This document shows, in pieces, positions 49,381 through 60,800 of a stretch of DNA of 64,000 nucleotides. The number at the start of each line of letters is the position of its first letter. Within the stretch, counting starts at the first letter, position 1. The notes beneath the pieces were generated by a model. The model was not told the DNA's origin, did not search any database, and saw only the letters and a program-made list of their open reading frames with translations. Source of the DNA: Phycomyces blakesleeanus NRRL 1555(-) (taxonomy: Eukaryota > Mucoromycota > Mucoromycetes > Mucorales > Phycomycetaceae); the NCBI RefSeq assembly GCF_001638985.1, contig NW_017265153.1:989776-1053775 (forward strand), in the 5' to 3' direction. The position numbers were made by a program, and so were the translations under genes.

Positions 49381-51498
49381 GACAAACAAGACAAGGCAGG
49401 TAAATTAAGAAAGAGAAAGAAATGAATGAAGAGTAGAAAAGACGAGAAGAGTTCAACAAAGGAAAGGTATGGGTGACTGTGAAATAAGTCACTTTGTCGA
49501 CTGTCTCTTGTGAGTAAGCTGGTTGTTTGATGAAAAGAGAAACAGAAAATAATAGGCTATTGAAATATGTATTCGCCACAACATGTATTTCTTGCATATG
49601 TATATAATACGTACATACAATATAAATACAGATATAGTATCATTCTATAGTCATTTGAGTGTATAAAAAATGTAAAATATATAAATACAAAACAAAATTG
49701 AGTTGTTTTATCCAAGCTGTATTTCCCACATAGGAAACTCGCTGGGTTGCACAGAGCCTCATATGATGAGATTGATTGGATGACAATTGCGTCTGATTCA
49801 ATAGTTTAAATCAAGAAAGGACTACAAGAATACAGCGAGTCAAAGAGTGTTACAAACATGATGTATATATTATATGTGTGTGCGTGTGTGTAGGATAAAA
49901 CAGTTTTATTTGGAACTTCTTTGATGATCTTTATTGCCTTTAAAATATATACTATCTACAGAGACAAGAAATTAATAATGATCAAATGGACTATACGTCT
50001 GAGTTGCAGTTAATTCATCATAATAATGTATTAGCTATTTGTAAAACTTGTAAGAAAAAAACCTGTCTAATATTGAACATTATTTATCTAGTTTATCAAT
50101 CTTCGTCGTCTTCTTCTTATTATTACTATTGTAACATTAATTTAGTGACAACTATCTATAGTCATATCACTATCGACAAGTTCATTATATTATATCATAT
50201 ATATATATATAAATATATAAATGATATTTATTTTATAGTGATAATTCTTTTGAGGAAATTTACTTCTTTAATTTGTAACCAGCTCAGACATACTGTTTAA
50301 TGCATATTGGCCATGCATAATTAAATGATCGAAACCTTTACACTCTCAAACAAATTACTCATTTTAACACGATATTTAAAACATCGCAAAATTACTCACA
50401 GTTTTGTTTTTCTTTCTATTATTATGCCTTATGTCTTGTATATACAAATTTTCTGTGTAGCTGGCTACATGTTTGTATGACTAAATGCTTACACGGAGAG
50501 ATCTGACAACAAGACTATTTTAAGTTATCGGCTTTTAAGATGATTTAGATTTAAAACTGTCAGAAACTGTTAGTCATTGATGCATGAAAATTATTGTCTT
50601 ATATCGAAGGAAAGAACAAAAATATATACTTGATCAATGCAAATCAATACAAAGCATTTATCTTTATCTGTATATATATAATTATTGCAGGTTAAGCAAA
50701 TTGACCATATCAATAGAAAGCACAGAATATCACACAAGATCAAAACCAAGATTGAATGCAAGTGTGGGCTTGTCTAGGTAGACAATGAGTCGATTGATAG
50801 CAACACTACTTCTATTGTGTGAGTTTCGTAACACAATTGTTCGGTATCTTCTTCAAATATTTTGGATCAATTATTATTAGCCATATCCGTGGAATAAGAA
50901 GGAAAACAATGTACTTAATTACCAAAGTGATGAGTAGTCTGTAACGCTTCTTTAGCTGCTCTTATATAATTCGGTATTATCGCTGTCTTGAACCCACTAC
51001 GAGCAATTCTTAATGGTTAAATGGATGATTACTTGACTAGTACCTATGAAATCAGTTAAATACAAATGTAGTACCTCAAAGCTAATCGAAGCCACATACT
51101 AGCATACTATGGTATTATGGTACTCGCCAATTTGTTTCTTTTTTTTTGTCCTTGATAATCTCTTTTATTTCCTTATGATTACTATTCTCGATATATCTCA
51201 TCAGCCAGATTTATTTCTGTTCTCCTAGAAATGCACATATTACCCCATTTCTTTTTTTTTAAAAAAGAATTCTAGTGCAACCGGAACTTCTTTACCTATT
51301 ATTTATTCTTTCATATACATTTTTATACTATATATATATTTCTTTAGTCAATATTGGGTTCATGTCTTTTCTCAAGCTTTTCAGCTATCAACACACTCGC
51401 CAGTTTATTTTTGTTTGCTTTTATCTAACCATCCTAGAAAAAGAGAATTTTTATAGAAGTTGCTTTATACAATGTTTTTACTTGATATTGAGAAAAAC
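49381..51498. other. Intergenic DNA between CLASP and the Fanzor element
   Basis: No gene is supported over 2.1 kb of AT-rich sequence. A T10-A6 palindrome lies near 51249-51266. Confidence 0.45.
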
Positions 51499-51505
51499 TA
51501 GATAT

Positions 51506-54500
51506 TTATTCAGACAATCTATCTATTTGTCTAAATGGCTCAAAGAGACAAGCTAATTTAGGTACAATTATTGGATTGTTGTGGTAATTGCTGCTTGTTT
51601 GCTTGCTTTTATCAGATATTTGGGAAGCGGTTGGTCGATGGGTTCCTCTCCAAGTCGACAAAGCAACTGTCATCATATATTTTGCAGCATTAACAGCTCG
51701 GAGCCACAATGTATTACATGCTTTACAGACAAGTACACTGGGACCGCGAGTGTGATCTGCAGATTCTAAATTCTTCGCTTGGCAATTGTTGCACGTCTTT
51801 GAGGTATTGTATTCATCTATTGTAACAGCAAAAAGACCTCCATCTCTCTCTCTCGTTTCTTCAAAGCCTTCCACAAAATTCCTGTCGCTCTACATCGGTT
51901 ATTCTTTAGCCTCACCAAGCCCTTCCCGAACATTCCGGCCCAGAAAAAACAATTAACAGGACTATTGTTTTTCTTCTTTATACGGAAGGGGTTTCCACGT
52001 ATTTAACCTTTTACAAAAAAAGGTTTGAAATTTTAACCAAAGAAAGAAAAAAAAAGATTAATTACTCACTTTGTCGGCTTGTTGGTTTTAGGGTTTTAGG
52101 GTTTGTGGGTTCTTCCTGCTTCTTCTTTTTGGCCTTCTTTTTTCTTCTCTTTTGGCTATACTTGCTATCTTCGTGTATCAAGATGTTCACCGTCTGTTCT
52201 GGTACTTTTTGGCACCTTTGATATAAGAAAAACTGAGACTTAGCAGTACTACTACCATAAAAATTATATAGCACGTCCAAGTGAGTCAAAATATATTGTA
52301 CGCGCTCAATATATGCTGCTTGGGAGGCTCTCTTGTGGGATGGTATATGACTCTCAATGGCTTCCACTCCATTTTGTCTTTTCTGCTGAAGTTGATCTGC
52401 TTGATATCTTGTCGATCCTGTCATATGGTAGTATTCCCGAATTGTGCACCGCAGTAAACTATGTGCTTTAATAGATAGCCCCTCCGCTGCAGCGAAAACA
52501 ACCTTTCGCCCAAGGTCGACAAAAACTGGCTTATAGTAGTTTTGTACCTCATTGAACTCAAAATCTGATAATTCAAGTTGAAGTGTCCTGTTTCTTACTT
52601 CGATGGGAGTTGGGCTCCTCTTGTAGAATAGGCAATCAATGGAAAATCCATTTGATCTTATTAAATTTCCAAACATAATTTGATTTTTGCCATTCGGCTC
52701 AAGGTCAGAACTAAAAAATAATAATAAGGGTTATTATTCCCTGATAAATTGACAATAATGTATATATACCTCTAACACCTCAGTTTAGCAAAGTTATAAG
52801 GCTTTTGAATAATAAGAGTTGATTATTACATCCTCTTGATAGTGGTCGGGACACAAAGCAGTATCGCGAATTTGCACTAATAGTTATTGACCGAAAATGG
52901 AAAGATGGTTTTGAAAATAGTCCAAATAGTCTTGGTAACGGAAGCCAGCGTGCATCGAAGGGATTATGGCTTGTATGCTCTAGTTCATACTCGGACAGGA
53001 TTTGCAAAAATACAGAGATATGCTTTTCAGGGTGTGCTGATAGAGCGGCCAAAGTCACTTTGTCTGGAAGGTGGCTTTTTAATAACCGGCAGGTGTTTAT
53101 AATTGATGATTTTTGAAGTTCTTCTAAACTTGGTGCACGACTTGGCCAACTTGGGTCTCCTCCACAAACAAACTGATAGCAATATTCTTCAGAAAAAAAT
53201 TCTAAAATTTACAAAAGTATGAATTTTATGATAATATTGTCGATTGTTTTTAGAAAATACAAGAATATAATGACTTACCACTAATAAGTTTTGTAGTGTG
53301 TAACGAAGGTAACTCAGTAATCGTTTCTCAAAGTTTTCTACTATATAATTGGTATAACAGGTTGCAAGTTCAGTGCAAGCTTCAGACAGAAATTGTCTGG
53401 ACTCGCTTTGTAGGCTTTGATTGTATACAGAATTTGTAATCGAGGCTCTATGCGTATCCCAGGATTGTACAAGATCCGGTGGTACATTAGCGCTCTTTGT
53501 TACTTTTCTGACATTAGGGTGTTTCAGCAGTTTTAGATGTTTAGATTTTACTTTTGCGGTAACTCAATACGTGAGCCAATGATAATTGATATGAAAATAA
53601 AGCTGTAGAAAGCTTTCGTATTTCCTTTTGCTCTTAATTTTATTTTCTTATGAAATATTCATAGGCAAAATTGGAGAATCTAAATTTGCATTCTATAAAC
53701 AACTAAGGGTAGTCCTTAGTTGTTTATAGATTGAAAATATCTCAAATTTAGATTAGTAAGAGCCAATCATTTAACAAATTAAACCACCGCAAAAGTAAAA
53801 TCTAAACATCTAAAACTGCTGAAACACCCTATTAACAAGTTGGCACACCGAGTACCAAAATGCCTGTTTGTAAATGGAGTTAGGTATTGAATCACGAGAA
53901 AAGGCCAAGCAGTAGCTGTTTATGAACATCATTGCTCTGAATATGATATTACGGAGATCATTTGAAGTGATAATGATCTTATTTATTGGTAGCTCTTTGT
54001 ATTCATTGTTGACAGCAATATCAAATGGGAGTTCTCTCTTGAGATCTTTGTAAGGGAATCCAAGATTGTTTTGCAAACACCTCGGACTTTGATGGTATAT
54101 GATTAGAGCATTCATGAGATCGCGATGTACTGTGACCCTCTTGTTGACAGCTTCTGTAAAATAACTAATGAAGGATCGTTACCCGGTTTTTTCTTCTTAT
54201 TTTAGCTTTACGTTTATCTTCCTTGAGATCAGAACTTTGACTTCTTTTGGCTCTACTGGATTTTACAACTAATAATAGTAATTAAAAAGAAAAAAGGTCC
54301 ATTAGCATGAAGAATGTATAGAGAAAAGACAAGTTTAAATATGTACAATCGTCCACTGAAGCTTCTTTCTAGAATGTGCATTTATAATACTTTTTATTCG
54401 CATGTCTTCTTTCTCCACAATTCTCACACACCATGTCTATAGCAAAAGGTACACGATTATAAATGATATAGATTTGATTAAATCAATTACTATCTTTTAC

Positions 54501-54585
54501 CTTTAAAAGGATCGTCCACATTTTCTTCAGACTTGTTTTTGTTGATGATTGATAGCTTCTTTTTGAGAATAAAACTTTTGAACAT
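51506..54585 (-). pseudogene. Fanzor (TnpB-like RNA-guided nuclease), inactivated
   Basis: Blocks read in order on -. From an ATG at 54585: MFKSFILKKKLS. An N-terminal zinc knuckle follows at about 54436 (VCENCGERRHANKKYYKC), then a basic stretch near 54250, then IFRAMMFINSYCLAF and YSVCQLVN to 53834. After the MITE come ANVPPDLVQSWD and CYQFVCGGDPSWP, then LFSKPSFHFRSITISANS. The RuvC core has FVDLGRKVVFAAAEG (Asp codon 52515-52517 kept), EYYHMTGSTRY and a Lys-rich tract. The C-terminus has GMFGKGLVRLK, VTIDEYNTSKTCNNC and a C-x2-C/C-x2-C zinc ribbon. Lesions are: a stop after KCTF; a 313-bp insertion; a stop near 52780; a GA-repeat frameshift at 51843-51854; and RAVNAAKYM where RDVNAAxNM is expected (Ala codon 51695-51697). 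Intact relatives are reprogrammable RNA-guided DNA cutters. This copy should be dead. Confidence 0.88.
53517..53829. mobile_element. 313-bp MITE inserted in the Fanzor gene
   Basis: Perfect 44-bp terminal inverted repeats lie at 53517-53560 (starting GGGTGTTTCAGCAG) and 53786-53829. They are flanked by TA on both sides (53515-53516 and 53830-53831), the duplication made by Tc1/mariner-type transposases. The interior can fold: 17-bp arms at 53692-53708 and 53714-53730, and 12-bp arms at 53678-53689 and 53743-53754. There is no coding capacity. Removing the element and one TA leaves the Fanzor frame open across the join (QLVN followed by NVRKVTKSANVPP), which places the insertion after the gene was already a coding sequence. 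Confidence 0.95.
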
Positions 54586-55277
54586 GTCAAGATAAAGTGA
54601 AATGGAAAGAGATGCTAGTTGGTATCAAAATGTGGCCATCAACTTATAGTGTAGTGATTGATTCATTAATAGTATCCGCAGCAGTTAAATCTCATATATT
54701 ATTATAAATTGACATTTGTGATTGAAATTATTCCATATAGTCTTTGTTAAAACGAATAATGGTCTATAGAAAAGAGCATCAAAAAATAACACATAAGTTA
54801 TGTTCACTATGAACCTGACAATCTTGAAATTATTAAATTTATACTTTTAATGTATTTATAAAAAACAAATGACCAGTAAAGAAAGAGCATTTGGATCGTC
54901 AAAAAGTTCAAATGTTCCTTTATAGAATAAGCACAGCTTGAGCATCTCTTTTTGACCTGTATTCAATTCTCGGTATGGCTACTATACACTATATATAATG
55001 TTTTTTTCGAAATCTAACCACTGAAAATGTTCTTAATGAACCTGAGTACTTGTGCAGAAATAAAAACACAAAATACAAAAGTCTAACCGCTTTCCAAAGA
55101 TCTGTTAAGGCAAGCAAACACACAGTAATTACCACAAAAACCGAAGTAGCAACAACAATAACAGCAACAATCCAATAATTGTACATAAATTAGTTTGTCT
55201 CTTTGAGCCATTTAGACAAATAGATAAAATTTATGAATAAATATCTACTTTGTCTAAAAACTAATTTCTCTTTGTCA

Positions 55278-55646
55278 AATGCCATTCACCAGCGACGATG
55301 GAAATGAAAGAAAAATCACTTTTCATAGTAATTTATTCGATTCCGAATGGATATATTTGTCAATTTCTTCAACAATTACATGGTGCTTTTGACCATCTAA
55401 TTGTTGAGGAAATTGACAAACTTTCTAAAATAAGGATCCTAGTTACAGAAAATGATGTGCTAAACAAACATACTTCATAAAGCTCATTTTCTATAGGCAA
55501 AATGAAACAAACCATTAAAAATAAAATAAAAATGGGCAGGGTATTTTAATAAATAATTAAAAAACAGATGCTGAATAACAATCGGGATTGTATATAACGT
55601 AGCTCAATTCCCTCGACAATTCCCTCGTACGCTGGTGAATGGCATT
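55278..55646. mobile_element. 369-bp foldback / MITE-like element
   Basis: Perfect 17-bp inverted repeats, AATGCCATTCACCAGCG at 55278-55294 and its complement at 55630-55646, continue weakly inward (ACGATGG against GTACGAGGG). Inside, 22-bp arms at 55357-55378 and 55398-55419 pair with one mismatch. It begins only 30 bp outside the right arm of the Fanzor transposon. No clear target duplication was seen. The 60-codon open frame inside spans the hairpin and is not a convincing gene. Confidence 0.75.
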
Positions 55647-57816
55647 GATTCGATTTTTAATTTTCTATAATTGAAAAGCTATGATTACCATTGGTGTGCA
55701 TTTGCATATGCTTGTAGAAATCTTAAAAAATATCATTTCCAGTACACTCATATTTAATCGACCATAGAAAAGGTTCCTTTATACAAAGGCTCTGTGCTTC
55801 AAACTAAAATAGTCTCAAGCGAACCAAAGCTAGACTGTGAACCTCAAAGTAATAAGTGGAATCATACTATACAGTACTGTAGCGCATTATATTGTATTAC
55901 AAAACAAAAGTTATAAATCAAAGCCTTTAATCCAACAGAGTATTATTTCTAGGTTATTCGTGCATCCAGTTGAGTTTGGTATACAAACGCAAAATATCAA
56001 AAGCACTAGATCCTATAAATCGATAATTAGTAATCGATAGCGTCTTGCTCCCAACCAAACAAAACCTATACGTTCAGTAGCAGTAGATTGTCTCTTTGCT
56101 TTCATATTGTGCCGTCAGTCAGTCCGAGCAATAACAGAAAAAAATAGTAAATAAGCAGAGCCTTTAAAAGGTGATTTATATATATGTAATAGCCATTTTA
56201 CTAGCTTGATCTATCTGTGACCAGGCTAGCACAATTGCAAGCACCACTACTTTTTCATGGTGTATAATGTAACTTATATAAATAATTATAATTATCGATA
56301 GAATGGTGTATATTTGAACACATATAAATGTAAAGTGTTTCAGGCAGTTGGGTTATGCTGTATTAATTTCTCGGTTGGATTATGATTGGTTTATAAAGTA
56401 GTACAAACCAAGGTCGATTGACAAACACTAGCCTAGACCCTGTTCTTCTTTTTACTTTTATTTTACTCTAAGAACGATGCTTTAACTTGAGGTACCAACG
56501 ACTTTCAATAGTCAGGCTGTCAATCCCTTCATACTGAAGCACTGAAAGTACTTTTATTTCAAGAAAGTATTCCTACACTTTGTGTTTATTAACTCAAGAC
56601 ACTGGTGAAAAAGCTAGAAGAAAAATGGAAGTCTTTCACACGAAAGAAAAGAAAAGATATAAGCAGCAATTTTTTACGGGGGTGCTTCTTAAACTAATAA
56701 AGTCACAGCATGTGAAACAAACAAACAAGAAAACAAACAAATAAATATACACAAGACTTTAATTAAAGCTTTATAATCAACACAACTTTACATTCTTTAT
56801 TGTAGTTAAACGTCTAGCCGATTAATACTTTGTATATCAGTAGTACAGCTAAAATGAACACAGAGGCATATATAGTGTCTCGACAAGTGGCTGTTCAAAA
56901 GCATAAGCCTTGTTAACAGAATCACAACAGAAAGTAGAATAAAAAAAGGGGATGGGGGTCCATAGCAACTGAATAATTTGACATGCATATAGTCCACCAA
57001 TCGGAAGACATCATTTAAATGTTTTCATGCTAAAGTAAAGTCTGGACCACTATTGCTACTATGCTCCTCTAAGCCCCATGACACATGTGATGTTGCACGG
57101 ACAGCACGGACCTTATGTGACATAAAACGAACCAAAAAAAAAAGAGGCAAAAGAAAAAAACAAAAAGTAAAACGAGTGCCTGCACAGCACGTCCTTCAGA
57201 ATGTAAGTGATACTTCTTTAACACCCAAAACCCATATTTTAAGCATAAATATTAAATAAAGAAGTAAAATAGTAGTAATATATACATGTTGTCAAGGCTA
57301 AAAGATAAAAGAAAACCGAAAAAGGAATAAGAAAAAACCCGAATTTTATAATATATTATCAAACTATCATAATAAAAATAATAAAAAAGAACAGCAACTC
57401 ATGATTGAGACGTCATGAGTTTTATAAAAAAAACACCTATCCAAACAGAACGCGTCAAAACAACTCTCTTCCACATACTATTAATACTTTATACACTTCT
57501 TTACTGCTCTCTCACAAACTGCTTTAATCAACATAGACGTTAAAGACAAATCATAACCAATACAAATCCATTTTGCTAGTCAAATCTCAGGCTTTTATCA
57601 TATGTAAAACAGTCAGTAGCAAGATATAAGACAATACGTCAAAACCAGTACACAGCAAAAATGAAATACTGAGGTCCAACACTGGTTTGACCATCAATTC
57701 ATCCAAAGCCTATTCACGCTCAGAAACAAGAGATAAACTGACAGGACTTACTATATTTCAAGGAGTATATGATATTCATCAAAGACACAAATTGTGAAGA
57801 TTATATTTGTCTAGTC
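55647..57816. other. AT-rich intergenic DNA before the array
   Basis: No supported gene over 2.2 kb. Short purine-rich and poly-A tracts are present near 57135-57170. Confidence 0.45.
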
Positions 57817-60800
57817 TTTTGACAAACAAGGTCAACGATAAAAAATAAGATCTCCATCCAGGCCTACAGGTATATAAAGGCTCGTTGATTAATCATTCAC
57901 TGTCTTTGATATTTCTGTAGGGACTTTTCAGGCAAAGTCAAGCAATCAAAAACAGGTTTCCATCCAGGGCCACAGGTACACCAAGACTCGAGGAGCATAT
58001 GCTCATTGTCTTTTGTATGCTTCTAGTGCCTTCCGTCCAGGTCAAGCATCAGGGATCCGATCAGAGTCCACGGTTATCAGGTATATCAAAACTCTATGAG
58101 CAGTTACTCACTTGTTTTTGTATATTTGTAGTATCCATTCCATCCAGGTCAAGCTTCAAGGTTCAGGTCAAGGTCCACGGTTATCAAGTATATCAAAACT
58201 CTATGAGCAGTTACTCATTTGTTTTTGTATATTTGTAGTATTCATTCCATCCAGGTCAAGCTTCAAGGTTCAGGTCAAGGTCAACGGATTCAGGTCGAGG
58301 TCCACGGTTTCAGGTATATCAAAACTCGATGAGCAGTTACTCCCTTGTTTTTGTATATTTGTAGTATCCATTCCATCCAGGTCAAGCTTCAAGGTTCAAG
58401 TCAAGGTCCACCGTTTCAGGTATATCAAAACTCTATGAGCAGTTACTCATTTTTTTTGTATATTTGTAGTATCCATTCCATCCAGGTCAAGCTTCAAGGT
58501 TCAGGTCAAGGTCCACGGTTTTCAGGTATATCAAAACTCGATGAGCAGTTACTCACTTGTTTTTGTATATTTGTAGTATCCAATCCATCCAGGAAAAGCA
58601 TCAATGTTCCGATCTCCCAGCTATGGTCATAGTTATAACAAAACCATATGTGCATTTACTCACTAGCTTTTATCTCTTCCTAGTTTCAGCCATCCAGGTC
58701 AAGTGTCAAGGGCCCGATTTCCCGGCAATGGGTATAGGTATAACAAAACGTTGTGGGAATATACTCACTAGTTATAATATATTTATAGTGTTCAGCCATC
58801 GATGTCAGGCGTCAAGGTTCCGATCTTCCAGCCATGGTTCTAGGTATAACAAAACATTATGGAAATTTACTCGCTGGTTTTAATATGTTTTTAGTGTTCA
58901 ATCATCCAGGTCAATCAACAGTATTCTGATCTCCCGTCCATGGTTATAGGTATAACAAAACGTTATGGCAATATACTCACTATTTTAAATATATTTCTAG
59001 TGTTCCGCCAATCATGTCAAGCGTCCAGGTTCCCATCTCCCTGCCATGGTTATAGATGTAAAAAACATTAGTGACATATACTCACTAGCGTTAATATATG
59101 TCTAGTGTTCAGTCATCCAGGTCAAGCATCTAGGTTCTGATCGCCAATCCATGGTTAAAGGTATAAAACAACATTATGGGCGTATACTCACTGTTTTTAT
59201 CTAGTTCTAGTCTCCAGCCATCCAGGTCAAGCATCAAGGTTCTACTCGCCCGCCCATGGTTATAAGTACAAAAAGCATTATGTGCATATACTCATTTTTT
59301 TAATCTGGTTCTAGTCTCCAGCCATCCAGGTCAAGCATCAAGATTCTGATCGCCCGTGCATGGTGATAGGTATAACAAAATGGTATGGGCATATATTCAC
59401 TAGATTTAATATATTTCTAGTTTTCAGCCATCCAGGTCAAGCATCATGGTTCCGATCGCCCGTCAATGGTTATAAGTATAAAAAAACATTATGGGCCTAT
59501 ACTCACTAGTTTTTATATTTATTTCTGGTCTTCAGCCATCCGTGTCAAGCATCAAGGACCCGATCGCCCGTCCATGGTTATAGGTATAAAAAACATTATG
59601 GGTATACACTCACTAGTTTTATCTATTTCTAGTGTTCAGTCGTCCAGGTCTAGCAACAAGGGTTTGATCGCCCGTCCATGGTGATAGGTATAACAAAGCG
59701 ATATGGGCATATACTCTCTAGCTTTAATATATTTTTAGTGTTCAGTCATCCGAATGAAGCGTCAAGGACCCGATCGCACGTCCATGGTTATAGGTATAAA
59801 AAAATTGGTATATACTCACTAGTTTTGATTTAGTTCTAGTCTCCAACCATCTGGTCAAACATTAAGGTTCTGATCTCCCAGCCAAGGTTATAGGTATAAC
59901 AAAACGTTATGGGCATATACTCACTAGTTTTAATATATGTCTAGTGTTCAGTCATCTAGGACAAGCATCAAGGGTCTGATAGCCCGTCCATGGTTATAGG
60001 TATATAAAAACATTATGGGCATATACTCACTAGCTTTGATATATTTCTAGTGTTCAGTCGTTCATGTCAAGCATCAAGGTTCCGATCACCCGTCCATGGT
60101 TATAGGTATAACAAATCGTTATTGTCATTTACTCACTAGTTTTGATATTCATTTCTAGCCTCCAGCCATTCAGATCAAGCGTCAAGGACCTGATCACCCC
60201 TCCATGTTTATAGGTATAAAACAACATTATGGGCATATACTCACTAGCTTTAATATATTTCTAGTATGCAGTCATCCAGGTCAAGCATCAAGGCTTCGAT
60301 AGCCAGCCGATGGTTATAAGTGTAAAAAAAACGTTATGCCCATATACTCACTAGCTGTAATATATCTCCAGTCTCCAGCTATCCAGGTCAAGCATCAAGG
60401 TTCTGATCTCCCCGCCATGGTTATAGGTATAAAAAGCATTATGAGCATATACTCATTATTTTAATCTAGTTCTAGTCTCCGGCCATCCAGGTCGAGCTTC
60501 AAGGTGCCGATCTCCCGTTATATGGTTATAGGTATAACAAAAATCGATGAGCAATCACACTCGGCTTTATTTATTTCTAGTGTTGAATCCACCAAGATCA
60601 TGCTTCACGGATTCGGATTCAGTCCGTGGCTATAGGTATGCAAAAACTCGATGAGCAATTACTCATTGGATTTTATATATTTCTAGTGTCTACTCATCCA
60701 CGGCAATTATCAGAATCCGATTTTCATGAATTGTTATAGCTAACCAAGTTTCCTTTTAACCTTTACTTAAAACAAACTATACTCTTTATTTATACTTTCT

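Larger units (their letters stand above)
51499..55248. mobile_element. Decayed DNA transposon carrying a Fanzor gene
   Basis: Left arm 51499-51632 and right arm 55085-55248 are inverted copies of each other. Both contain ATCTATTTGTCTAAATGG, CTCAAAGAGACAA, TACAATTATTGGATTGTTG, a GGTAATT box, TGTTTGCTTGC and GGAAGCGGTT (GGAAAGCGGTT on the right). The right arm has an extra ~30 bp in the middle. The arms bracket a 3.75-kb unit whose only recognisable gene is a Fanzor on -. Its C-terminus runs through the left arm, as when the nuclease gene sits at one end of its carrier. No DDE transposase was found inside, and no target-site duplication could be settled at the outer ends. Fanzor1 proteins are known passengers of several transposon classes, but the carrier's superfamily is not identified here. 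Confidence 0.78.

Noticed and set aside
52081..52110. Telomere-like TTTTAGGG repeats
   Set aside because: Only two imperfect units occur, within the Lys/Pro-rich C-terminal part of a Fanzor exon; no true telomeric run is present.
54989..55186. 65-codon hydrophobic frame on -
   Set aside because: It lies in and beside the right inverted-repeat arm. The matching left arm encodes a similar string by virtue of the repeat, and there is no start context or family.
58112..58883. Overlapping ~100-codon frames in the array read as a repeat protein
   Set aside because: They are open only because the local period is 108 bp. They run through the intron-like halves and disappear where the period changes.
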